A program made the translations under genes and the position numbers. A stretch of DNA of 64,000 bases from Hamiltosporidium tvaerminnensis. Lineage: Eukaryota; Microsporidia; Dubosqiidae. Shown piece by piece: positions 11,783 to 22,549 of this stretch; positions within the stretch are counted from its first letter, which is position 1, and each line of letters starts with the position of its first letter. The notes under the pieces are model-generated. The model saw only the letters and a program-made list of their open reading frames with translations. It was not told where the DNA came from and did no database searches. The stretch spans positions 1 to 64,000 of the forward strand of contig CM061253.1 in NCBI GenBank assembly GCA_022605425.2. Reading direction: 5' to 3'.

Positions 11783-13425
11783 ATGAACCTTGAATGGAAA
11801 AATGTTGAAATGAAAATTTTACATGATGAAAATAAAATCGAATGTGTTTTAAGCAATGCAAACGGAAAAATAAAGTCTGGTTCTTTGTGTGCAATTATGG
11901 GACATAAAAATAGTGGAAAATCTGTACTTCTGAATACATTGGCTGGTAAATTATCTCCCAATTTTTTAATTAAAGTTGTGTTTTTGTAGATGGCGAACCA
12001 ATAAGTACTGAGAAGTGGTATGAAAAAATAGGATATGTTGGTAAAGATATTTGTTTTTAAAAAATCCGAGTGGATTACAGACACTAAAATATGCAGAAAA
12101 ATTTAAATTGAAAAAACTCTGACAAAATAAACAGAGAAATAGATCAAATCAAAGAAGATTTACAAATAAAAGAAATATCGGATCTTGCAGTAAATGTATT
12201 TGACTTCGATGAAAAAAAACAATTAAAAATTGCGACCGAGTTTTTCAATGAACCATCAATATTATTCCTAGACGATCCTACACACGAACTGAATTCAGAA
12301 GATTCTAATAATTTGTTAAAGGTTTTAAAATGTTTGTGTGTAAAATATAAAATGACAATGATTTTCACTATTCAACGACTTTCAGATGAAGTATTTAATG
12401 AATTAGACCATCTAATTATAATTTCAAATTCACATACAGTATATTCTGGTGAAGCTAAAAAAGCAGAAGAATATTTTGCAGCGAATGGTTTTAAAAACGA
12501 GATTACGGTTTCATTTCCAAACTTCATCCTTGAAACACTAAAAACCAACAAAAGATATTTGGAATTTTCAAAATCACAGACTTTTTTCTCCCAAAAGTAA
12601 ATAAGAAATAAAATAACAATTTCAAATTCTTAACCGCTAAAAGAAATAGTATAAATTTCAATTATATCTCAAATATAAAAGATATATTCACATTAATAAG
12701 TAGAAGATCATTACATCCTTCCTACAAAAACAGGTTCCAATACATTTGTGTTATAATCTTCGTATACGCAATCATATTTGGTGCATACCTAACAGAATTG
12801 TATAACACAGAATCAACCATTATATCAAATCTTTTAAGTCATTATTGGACAAGGTTGTTGGTAAAACTTCAATAAAATTTTATTTAAGAAAAAAACCAAT
12901 TATTACAGGTATATGATTGAATTTCTTATAAAAAACACAATATCTATCGTACTTTCTTTTTTTCTAATAGGATCAACCAGCGTATTCACATTGGAAAGTA
13001 AAATCTTCAAAGAAGAAATAACCAGTCATCTATACACCATCACCTCTTATTACATATCTATATTAATATTCGAAATATTATTATCAGTGTCTTTTTTATT
13101 AATTACTATTCTTCTTTCATATAGCTCCAAATTAATTATTTGCTCATGGAATTACATAATATTTCTTATATGTAGTGTATTCTTTCACATACTAACATTT
13201 CTATTTATTGGTTCTTTGACCCAACTTGCTATTATAAATTATATATTTGCTATATTTATATCATTTATACTCCTGATACCTCCCTATATTTATTACTATA
13301 TTAAGAATTATTCTGATATAACGAAAAATAATATTATTTACTTTCCTGTCATTTATATCTTCATTATTTCCGCCAATACATTTCAATGGTATAGCAGTAG
13401 TATTTACTTATATATTAGATAATAG
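11783..13425 (+). pseudogene. ABCG-type half-transporter pseudogene
   Basis: Fragments in different frames together resemble an ABCG (White/PDR-type) half transporter, with an ATPase domain first and a membrane domain after. From the ATG at 11783 a fragment carries a Walker A motif, GHKNSGKS. The frame then breaks near 11980, near 12055 and near 12115. A fragment with a Walker B-like ILFLDDP lies near 12260, followed by an H-loop region in which His is replaced by Gln (FTIQRLSDEVF, near 12365). A stop occurs at 12598. The membrane domain continues in broken frames, with a 169-codon ORF (12913-13422) holding several hydrophobic helices. The ABC signature LSGGQ is not recognisable; the aligned stretch reads FDFDEKKQLKIATE. 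The Walker B glutamate is Asp. Long ORFs elsewhere in the window survive many homopolymer runs, so decay is more likely than sequencing error. It would have been a membrane exporter. Confidence 0.8.
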
Positions 13426-13918
13426 ATATTGTAAAGATATACGTTTAAAAAATTCATGTCAAATCATTTTAAAAATGATGTCCTCGTATCTTTATAATTC
13501 AATATCTGTATGGATTATGATACTACTGTGTATGTAACAACTTTTTTGTGTTTATTTTTTGACAATCAAAAGATTGAAAATTAGATGTGAGCAATGAAAT
13601 TTTCTTAGATGCTTGGGAAATATTAACAGTGAATATTGAAGTATATGTTAAAGTATTTATCTATTTATTATTATTTTAGTATTTTAATAGTTTAGTATTT
13701 TACTGGATTATTGTATCTTTACTGTATTCTTGTACTATATTTGATTATTAGATCATTATTGTATTATTATATTATATTAAATTGTATTATTATATTGGTT
13801 AAATGGGTAGAAAGAAAAATGTTAGCAGCGAAATATCGAAAAATACCAAAATAAAGGCTGCAAACGACGCTGATGAGGTAAAGAGTGTAACAAAAATATA
13901 AACTACACCCACCCGCCA

Positions 13919-14304
<386 letters not shown>

Positions 14305-14689
14305 TGTATGTTAGTTATAAGATTCAAAGAAAACCTAATAAATTTTGTAATAAAAATGGGTATAAAATATAATATAGTAGTTTATATTTGGATAGTATTT
14401 GTAAAGGATAATGGTGGGATTATAAGGAAAAAAAAGTATGTTAAAAAATAGAAAATGTTGTACTTTAAGATTTATGTAGTATTAAAAAGTTAAAATGAGT
14501 TTAATTTAAAGAGCGTAATGATTTTTAGTTTAGTTAAGAAGAATGATTTTGAATTTTAAAAAAAATAATGATAAGTAGAAGAATTAAGAAATGTATGTTT
14601 AGTTTTAGGTATTATGTGTTATTGTGTAAAATGTTAGTGATGAAATTGTGATTTTGTTAAAGTGAACAAAATGATGAAGTAGTAGATGA

Positions 14690-16060
14690 TTATTTGATTC
14701 ATTTGTATCAGATAATATCCGACACGTTTCTTCACTTGATGAATTTGTGAATATCATTAATTGGTTCTAATTGAAGCTGCTGGAATTGATGGTATTTAAA
14801 TTTTTTATTAAGAAACTTACAACTCTTCACAAATATCTTTATGATATTGTGAAAGTTATATGTTTAGAAGGAAATGTGATTGTTTTATGGGGCTTACGTA
14901 TTTGATACCAAAGAAGTCAAAGAGGCTCTGATACAGGCAATACTTGTATGTCAATTATAAGTTAAGACAAAGGTGTAACGAAAGTGTTCAACTTGAAGTG
15001 GAAAGGCGAGGTTGCTTGCAGAGAACAATTAGCGGTAAGATAGAAAGAGCAGGTTACTGAATATTGCCTTAAATAAAGAGTATGGAAATAATTTCAAATG
15101 GATTGATGTTAAAAGCTTATGATTAATAATATGCTTATTTAACTCAATGCATTGAAACCTTAATTTACCTGATTGGATCCTGAAATTTATTAAGGTAATT
15201 ATATCAAAATGGAAAATTGATATATCAGTAGGGCCTGAAAAATCATGAGAAGAAATTGATGAGGATTTAAAGAGATAGTCTGTCACCTTTGTTATTTGTG
15301 TTTGTATGGATCATTAGCGAAAGCTTAATGAAAATAAAAAAGTGAAGTACAAACAGATGAGAATATTTACTAATATTCTTGTTTATTGATGATCTTAAGC
15401 TCCTTGCAAAGAATAATTAGTGTATGAAGGCGAGGCAAAGGAATTTTAGAGGTGATTGGCTTAGAGATTAACAAAAGAAGTAGAAAATGATACGTGTTGT
15501 GAAATATGTTTTTAAAGGTGTTAGTGTTTAAATATTTAGGAATAATAGAAGATAGCAAGAATAACAGTAGCTATTTAAGAAGTAAGAAACTTATATAGAG
15601 TTGAAAATTTGTACACTAGATTAAATGCAAAAATTTATTTTTGAATAATAACATGGATATGTTAATAACTACAATAGGATACTTACTTAACGGCTGATTT
15701 ATTAATGATGATGTGTTTGAAGAATAAGATAATCCAGGATGTAAAAGCGTTTATACTTCTAGAACAGAACTTGAAGAGGTATAGTGTTGAGTTAAGGAAA
15801 TATGCTTCTGCAACTTTGATTGTTAAAAAGTAAAGAAATATCAACTAGAGAGAGCAACTAGGTGGAGAAAATAATAAAACATTTGCACTAATAAAGGCTT
15901 TTAAGTAAGTATTGTGAAGAAGTCACTAAAAGTTTAGAAGAAGTCAACTTGAAAACTATATAACGAAATAGAAAAACAAAACTCATTAATTATATAATGA
16001 AGAAAAATAGCTTGTAGTTTGTATTTATTTAAAGAAATATTAGGCCAAATAGTTGTTTAT
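14690..16060 (+). pseudogene. Decayed LINE (non-LTR retrotransposon) reverse transcriptase
   Basis: The plus strand carries reverse transcriptase motifs in order but in shifting frames with many stops. They are GIDGI (near 14782), a LPDWILKFIK block (near 15165), RDSLSPLLFV (15271-15300), the catalytic FIDDLKLLAK box (from 15382, F/YxDD type), GLEINK (near 15460) and KYLGIIEDS (15530-15556). Downstream LNAKNLF-like and RTELEEV-like relics lie near 15625 and 15765. Order and spacing match the RT of non-LTR elements. A short open frame from the ATG at 13803 (MGRKKNVSSE...) may be the original N-terminus, separated from the RT by the homopolymer block. The element is dead. The strand shows a marked excess of G over C from about 14300 to 16640. 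Confidence 0.75.
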
Positions 16061-16710
16061 ATCAATAGAAATGTATTTAGATTGTGTAAATGGGAAGTTG
16101 TAAGACTGTATATAGTACTAATGAAAATGTAGCATATACACTAACGGAAATAGTATGCACACCTTTTTTTAAAAGATATAAGTTGTAAACAATAAAGCAC
16201 AAAATTTATAATAGTATGAAATAAAGACACAATTAAACTATGTTAAAATTAAAACAGACCACATATTTATTTTAGATAAAAAAGAATAAATAATATTAGT
16301 AAATACTAATACTTAAATAGTTAAATAAAACTTAAAGACCTGAAATGTGTTATTTATAGGGTAGGTTAATAATATGTATACCTGAATAAAAAAAGTATTT
16401 AAAGACTAAATAATGTATGTAGATAAGTATAGTATTAAAAAAACATTATAAAGAATGTACTAAGAGTAAGGAAGGAATAAATAACCAAATTAAAAAGCAA
16501 ACAAGAAGAAAAATTAAAAAATATAAGTTTATTTTAAAGAAACATTTAAACAAAAATAAAAGATAAGAAAGGAAAGAAAAGAAAGAAAAATATAAAATTT
16601 AATTAAATAAATATTGGTTAAATTAGTTCTTTGAATCATTAGATTTATTTTATATTTAATCAATAGTTAATATAATTAGACTTTATAATGTAAAAGTTGG
16701 TTCTGATAAT

Positions 16711-17420
16711 GTAAGTAGCACCCTTTTAATATTCTAGCAATTTTAGTAAATTAAAAATCGCTTCTTACAATGCTTACTACTATAAATAAGATTCCTATAT
16801 TATAATTACTAACCCTAACTCACTTATGATTAACACCATATTTTATTACAACAACTACTCTGTAATTAACACCCCTTTACTCGTAGCTTTCTTTTATAAT
16901 TAGCACCCCTTTAATCATAACCTTCTCTTATAATTAACACATCTCTAAATACTATACTTCCTCATATAATTAACACCCCTTTACTCGTAGCTTTCTTTTA
17001 TAATTAGCACCCCTTTAATCATAACCTTCTCTTATAATTAACACATCTCTAAATACTATACTTCCTCATATAATTAACACCCTTTTATTCTATTAAAATT
17101 CTCCGTAACTAACACCCATATATTATTACAACAACTACTTATAATTAACACCTCTTTAACTACTACACTTCCTCACATAATTAACACCCATATATTCTTA
17201 TAATTCTCACATAAGTAACACCCATATATTCTTACAATTCTCTTGTAAGTAACACACCTCTTTATTATCACAAAAACTACTTATGAATAACACCCCTTTC
17301 TCCTATAATTTCACTTATAAATAACACCCCTTTTCTCCTATAATTTAATTTACAAATAACACCTCTTTAACTACTATACTTCCTCATATAATTAACACCC
17401 CCTTTAATTACTTTACTTTC
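16711..17420 (+). repeat. TAACACCC array upstream of SAR1
   Basis: Roughly 700 bp with an imperfect, irregularly spaced motif of the type TAACACCCCTTTA, strongly C over G on the plus strand. A 104-bp segment is duplicated in tandem (first copy from about 16871, second from about 16975). It ends about 100 bp before the SAR1 ATG. It is the same motif, in opposite orientation, as the array downstream of SAR1. Confidence 0.85.
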
Positions 17421-17521
17421 CATTCTTTTCTTATTCTCAATAATATATTAAATTATACATATTTTTGTTGTTATAAAACAAAAAGTTTAAACTATAAAAA
17501 TCAACCATAACCAACCCTTCA

Positions 17522-18193
17522 ATGGGACTCCAAGAGATTTTAGAAAAAACAAAACAAAAACTAAAAGATATTTACAGATCAACCATTGGGTATTTCATCC
17601 AGTCACTCTTTGGCACACCCGTATCAATTCTATTTCTTGGAATAGACAATGCTGGAAAAACCACTCTTCTCAACAAACTAAAAAACGAATCCACATCCAC
17701 TTTTGTTCCCACACACCATCCAATGAAAAACGAAATTGAAATAGGAAATCTACGATGCAACATTATTGACTTGGGAGGACATAAAGCTGCCAGATTAGCA
17801 TGGAACGATTATTTTTATAATTGTAATGGTATTGTCTTTATTGTAGATGTGAGTGATACAGAAAGATTTGCAATTGTACGTGAAGCGTACAATACAGTAA
17901 GAAATATGAAAATACAACGTAAGAGTGTCAAAGTACCGATAGCTGTACTTATGAACAAAATAGATTTATTGCAACATACAAGTGAAAGTGCAAGAAATGA
18001 TATGCAATTTGTTGATAGACTTAGAAATGAAACTGGAATAGAAGATATGGATGATATTGATGGACAACCAGTCAGTGTTAATTATGTAAGTATTAAAGAT
18101 GAAAGTCCTACTAATTTGTCTGGACAGTTGGTTCATTCTTTTATGTGGTTGGAAAAAATGGTGAACAAAAAAAGAGAAATAAAAGATCTTTAG
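17522..18193 (+). CDS. SAR1: Small COPII GTPase SAR1, 223 aa
   Basis: SAR1 recruits SEC23/24 and drives COPII vesicle budding at ER exit sites. All GTPase motifs are present. The P-loop GIDNAGKT is at residues 40-47. Switch I is VPTHHP (62-67), with Thr64. Switch II is DLGGH (83-87), including the SAR1-type His. The guanine-specificity motif NKID is at 145-148. An amphipathic N-terminus replaces the Gly-2 myristoylation logic of ARF proteins, and the WNDYF block after DLGGH is typical of SAR1. The protein is longer than the usual ~190-198 residues because of a C-terminal Lys/Glu tail and a small insertion after about residue 155. The start at 17522 is the first ATG and gives the canonical N-terminus. 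AATAAA follows directly after the stop (near 18200). The gene is bracketed by TAACACCC repeats upstream and GGGTGTTA repeats downstream. Confidence 0.95.
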   Translation: MGLQEILEKTKQKLKDIYRSTIGYFIQSLFGTPVSILFLGIDNAGKTTLLNKLKNESTSTFVPTHHPMKNEIEIGNLRCNIIDLGGHKAARLAWNDYFYNCNGIVFIVDVSDTERFAIVREAYNTVRNMKIQRKSVKVPIAVLMNKIDLLQHTSESARNDMQFVDRLRNETGIEDMDDIDGQPVSVNYVSIKDESPTNLSGQLVHSFMWLEKMVNKKREIKDL

Positions 18194-18254
18194 TTTTAAT
18201 AAAGGGAAGTGTCTTATTTATTGTTATTTTGTTGTTATTTTATATTTGTTATTA

Positions 18255-19470
18255 AAGGGAGGTGTCTTGATTTTTTGTTGTTATTTAAAGTATGTTAATT
18301 AATAGTAGTGTTATTTAGAGGGTGTTAATATCTAGTAGTATGATTAAAGGGGTGTTAGTTAATGTAGTATGATTAAAGGGTGATCATTAGTAGTATTCTT
18401 ATATAAAGGGGTGTTAGTTAATAGTAGTGTTATATAAAGGGTGTTAATTACTAGTATTGTTATTGTAGGGGTGTTATTACTAGTAGTATGATTAAAGGGT
18501 GATCATTAATCGTATTGTTATTAACGGTAGTAATATCTAGTATTCTTATATAAAGGGGTTTTAATTACTTGTAGTATTATTATTTAGAGGGTGTTAGTTA
18601 ATAGTAGTGTTATATAAAGGGGTGTTAGTTACTTGTAGTATTATTATTTAGAGGGTGTTAGTTAATAGTAGTGTTATATAAAGGGGTTTTAATTACTTGT
18701 AGTATGATTAAAGGGTGTTATTACTAGTAGTGTTATTTAGAGGGTGTTAATTACTAGAGTGATATTAAAGGGTGTTAGTTAATAGTATTCTTATATAAAG
18801 GGGTTTTAATTACTTGTAGTATTATTATTTAGAGGGTGTTAGTTAATAGTAGTGTTATATAAAGGGGTGTTAGTTACTTGTAGTATTATTATTTAGAGGG
18901 TGTTAGTTAATAGTAGTGTTATATAAAGGGGTGTTAGTTACTTGTAGTATTATTATTTAGAGGGTGTTAGTTAATAGTATTCTTATATAAAGGGGTTTTA
19001 ATTACTTGTAGTATTATTATTTAGAGGGTGTTAGTTAATAGTAGTGTTATATAAAGGGGTGTTAGTTACTTGTAGTATTATTATTTAGAGGGTGTTAGTT
19101 AATAGTAGTGTTATATAAAGGGGTGTTAGTTACTTGTAGTATTATTATTTAGAGGGTGTTAGTTAATAGTAGTGTTATATAAAGGGGTGTTAGTTACTTG
19201 TAGTATTATTATTTAGAGGGTGTTAGTTAATAGTAGTGTTATATAAAGGGGTTTTAATTACTTGTAGTATGATTAAAGGGTGTTATTACTAGTAGTATGA
19301 TTAAAGGGTGTTAATTACTTGTAGTGTTATTAAAGGGTGTTAATTACTAGTATCGATTTTTAAAGTGTGTTAATTACCAGTAGTATGATTAAACGGGGTT
19401 AGTTATATTTAGTCAGTTTAACGGGTGTTAATTACTATAGTATGTTTAAAGGGGTGTTAGTTATAACTAT
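18255..19470 (+). repeat. GGGTGTTA array downstream of SAR1
   Basis: About 1.2 kb of AAAGGGTGTTAGTTA-type motif every ~30 bp, strongly G over C on the plus strand. Between about 18555 and 19260 a ~64-bp higher-order unit, made of two motif variants (AAAGGGGTGTTAGTTACTTG and AGAGGGTGTTAGTTAATAG), recurs many times nearly unchanged. Motif copies decay towards both edges. It is the reverse complement of the motif in the array upstream of SAR1. Confidence 0.9.
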
Positions 19471-19829
19471 TCTTATTAAAGAGTCTAACAATAAGTGATG
19501 TTTTGATTCGACAATAATTATAGTATGTATCTAAGGAGTGTTATTTATTAGTTATTCTGTCTTATATATAACACCCTTTTATTTTCTATACATTTATATC
19601 TTTAAATAATTTACAAATATTTTTAATTTTGAATAATTCTCATAAAGTTTTATTTCTAAGATTTTATTTGGCTAGATTCTCTTAATAAAACATTAAAGAT
19701 ATGATTTTTAGTAAAATATTATGATGTATCAATAGGGTGTTATTCAAAAGAGATAAAAATGAAACAGTTTGAGAAAAAATAAAAAAATAAAAAAAAAATA
19801 TTTTTAAATCTTTGTTTTTTAGAGAGTCA

Positions 19830-20069
19830 ATGGTTTATTTTTGTTTTATATTTTTATATTTGACAAAAGAAATTTTATGTTTTTTAAGTAAAGTCAATAG
19901 ATTTCAGACAAGTAATTTTTTGGAGGGAGAAATTGATTTAAGTGCTGCTGGTGAGCATCGAAAACAAGCTTTGTTGGATGAAGATATGTTTATGGCTGAA
20001 CATCTTAGATCTGAAGGGTATAGTGTTGTACCTCCTAGAGATACGAAGAGTGGACATGTAATTTTTTAA
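19830..20069 (+). CDS. Small predicted secreted protein, 79 aa
   Basis: The ORF from the ATG at 19830 encodes 79 residues; the frame is also open a few codons further upstream, but no ATG occurs there. The N-terminus (MVYFCFIFLYLTKEILCFLS) is a probable signal peptide or membrane anchor. The remaining ~55 residues are soluble and acidic, with no Cys and no recognised domain (contains LDEDMFMAEHLRSEGY). The stop TAA overlaps AATAAA (TTTTTAATAAAA), a compact 3' end seen in other genes of this window. It lies between the SAR1 downstream GGGTGTTA array and the TAACACCC array that precedes the next secreted-protein gene. Function is unknown; a role as an exported or spore-surface protein is only an inference. 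Confidence 0.6.
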   Translation: MVYFCFIFLYLTKEILCFLSKVNRFQTSNFLEGEIDLSAAGEHRKQALLDEDMFMAEHLRSEGYSVVPPRDTKSGHVIF

Positions 20070-20215
20070 TAAAAATTCTATTTTTATATTTCAATTATTT
20101 ATTGTGGTTTTTTAAAGCTAAACAAAGATATGCTATATATTTTACGATTGGTTTTAAGAAAAGGTTGTCTATATGAGTAGTAAGACCTTTTATCTTAAAG
20201 AGTATCTATTATTAC

Positions 20216-20650
20216 TATAACACCTTTTTATCGTACAAATCTTTTTAGTGTATATAACACCCTTTATCTTATAAAGTATCTATTATTACTCTAACACCCT
20301 TTTATTTTATAGAGTATCTAGTATCATTATAACACCCTTTTATCTTAACGAGTATCTAGTATGATTATAACACCCTTTTATCGTACAAATCTTTTTAGTG
20401 TATATAACACCCTTTTATTTTATAGAGTATCTATTATTACTCTAACACCCTTTATCTTATAAAGTATCTATTATTACTCTAACACCCTTTTATTTTATAG
20501 AGTATCTAGTATCATTATAACACCTTTTTATCGTACAAATCTTTTTACTGTTATATAACACCCTTTTATCTTAATTTGATAATAGATACTCTATAACACC
20601 CTTTTACTTCAACTATAATTATCAAATCTATTTAACACCCCTTTAATATC
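20216..20650 (+). repeat. TAACACCC array upstream of the 20753 gene
   Basis: About 14 copies of a (T/A)AACACCCTTTTAT-type motif spaced by ~30-40 bp, with intervening spacers (for example GAGTATCTATTATTACTCT) repeated several times in nearly identical form. C exceeds G on the plus strand. The array ends about 100 bp before the ATG of the next gene, the same placement as the array before SAR1. Confidence 0.85.
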
Positions 20651-20752
20651 GTATAATACTTGAAATATGATTTATTGTTAGAATACGTGTTGTTTATTCG
20701 ATGAAAAAATGTTTCATAAAGGATTTATTTAAACCGAAGTAAAGTAACAGAT

Positions 20753-21079
20753 ATGAGAGTACAGTTACTTGTATTACTGCTGACAACTACAATATACACT
20801 TTTTTAGGACATACAGACTCTATATTTCAAAGTAGATTTTATTCAAAAGATCCTATTGCTGCACACGTATACGATCGTGTTGTAGATGAAGGTCCCAGTA
20901 TAAATAAACTCTTTGATCCATATATCCGTAATGATATGGCTATTGGAGCCAGTGTTAAAGATAATCTAGCGCCTATTCAATTAACTGAAAATGAAAAACG
21001 GTTAGAAAAATTGAATAATCCTGTTACTATTGATTATTTGGTACGGCCTAAACAGATGTTACTTTTGATGCATCATTAA
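20753..21079 (+). CDS. Predicted secreted protein, 108 aa
   Basis: An ATG at 20753 begins a 108-codon ORF with a clear signal peptide (MRVQLLVLLLTTTIYTFLGH, cleavage probably near residue 20). The mature part is ~88 residues, mixed charge, without Cys or transmembrane segments. It includes VYDRVVDEGPSINKLFDPYI and a Lys/Glu-rich helix-prone stretch (LTENEKRLEKLNN). No family was recognised. The codon composition is less AT-extreme than the flanking DNA, supporting a real gene. A TAACACCC array sits immediately 5'. The 3' flank lacks the GGGTGTTA array and is instead T-rich repeat. Likely an exported, lineage-specific protein. Confidence 0.7.
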   Translation: MRVQLLVLLLTTTIYTFLGHTDSIFQSRFYSKDPIAAHVYDRVVDEGPSINKLFDPYIRNDMAIGASVKDNLAPIQLTENEKRLEKLNNPVTIDYLVRPKQMLLLMHH

Positions 21080-21092
21080 GTTTTTTTAAAGA

Positions 21093-21560
21093 TTTGGTTT
21101 ATTTTCTTCATTTATTTTATTTTTTAGATTTATTTTATTTCCTTTGCTATTCTATATCTGATTAGCTTGGTTTATTTTCTTCATTTATTTTATTTTTCTT
21201 TAATTCTTTAATTTCCTTTGCTATTCTATATCTGATTAGTTTGGTTTGTTTTCTTCATTTATTTTATTTTCTTATAGATTCCATATTTGGTATATTTATA
21301 TTTTCTTTAATTATTCTTTTCTTTAATTTTCTTTTCTATGTTTCTTTTCTATAATAATTCTATTCTTTATTTAGTTTATTTTCTTAATATTCTTTTCCAT
21401 AGTTAGTTGTTATTCTCATTTTATTTTATATTCTTTATTTAGTTATTTTCTTGAATATTCTTTTCTATATTTAGTTGTTATTTTCAATTTATTTTATTTG
21501 CTTTATTTATTTATTTTCTTAAATATTCTTTCCATATTTAGTCGTTATTCTCATTTTATT
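21093..21560 (+). repeat. T-rich imperfect tandem repeats
   Basis: Two neighbouring pyrimidine-rich repeats. The first has a unit starting TTGGTTTATTTTCTTCATTT at about 21094, 21177 and 21241 (unit lengths differ through internal indels). The second has a unit of the type TTTAGTTATTCTCATTTTAT from about 21345 to 21560, in several diverged copies. Non-coding, immediately after the 20753 gene. Confidence 0.7.
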
Positions 21561-22236
21561 TTATATTCTTTGTATTTCCTTTGTAATTACTAATATATAT
21601 TCTTTAAATTCTAAGATTCTAAGTTTGTAATTCATTAGTCGTTATTTTAAAAATGATCTCAGTTATTTATTCTTTATAAGCTATTAATGAGCTACTAATA
21701 ACTTATTAATAGTAGATTTCTATTTATCTTGATATATTTAATTATATTAGTGTGATTATGAGATCGTAAATATTATTTCTTATATGAATCAAACTTTATT
21801 TGGTTTTTAGGAATGAATATAAAAATATTATTGCTATACTAATATGAGAATATGTTACTTTTTTATATATTTAATAATTTATAAATATTTATAGATTTTT
21901 TACAAAAGAAATTTTTTTGTAAAATATACTGTGTTTATAATATTTTTTATTTATAATGAATCTTTATTTTAAATTTTAAAAGACATTTTTATTATATTTG
22001 GGAATTAATTAATTATATTTTTAGCTTCTTTATTGTAAAAAGATTGGTAAAAAGAATCTGATTTTTATTTTACTTTACTTTACTTTTATAGATTTTTTTT
22101 ATTTTAATTTGATTTACTAAAAATATATTTTATCATTTAAATTGTTTTTAATTTACTATATTTAGAAATATATATATATTAGAATAGAAAAATATATTTT
22201 TTAGCAGTTACCGATTCATAAGAACATAAATATTAG

Positions 22237-22548
22237 AATATTTCTTTTATTAAATTAAAGAGAAGAATTGGGATTTATATTGTTTTCAAAGACCAGAGAA
22301 TATATTAGTGATTTAATATTTCTTTTATTAAATTAAAGAGAAGAATTGGGATTTATATTGTTTTCAAAGACCAGAGAATATATTAGTGATTTAATATTTC
22401 TTTTATTAAATTAAAGAGAAGAATTGGGATTTATATTGTTTTCAAAGACCAGAGAATATATTAGTGATTTAATATTTCTTTTATTAAATTAAAGAGAAGA
22501 ATTGGGATTTATATTGTTTTCAAAGACCAGAGAATATATTAGTGATTA
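22237..22548. repeat. Tandem repeat, 4 x 78 bp
   Basis: Four head-to-tail copies of a 78-bp unit beginning at 22237, 22315, 22393 and 22471, essentially identical to each other. The unit contains AATATTTCTTTTATTAAATT and CAAAGACCAGAGAATATATT. It is non-coding. The near-perfect identity implies recent expansion or homogenisation. Confidence 0.97.
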
Positions 22549-22549
22549 T

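Noticed and set aside
16711-17420. TAACACCC array considered as a CRISPR array
   Set aside because: The motif is short, the spacing irregular and spacers are themselves repeated; the genome is eukaryotic.
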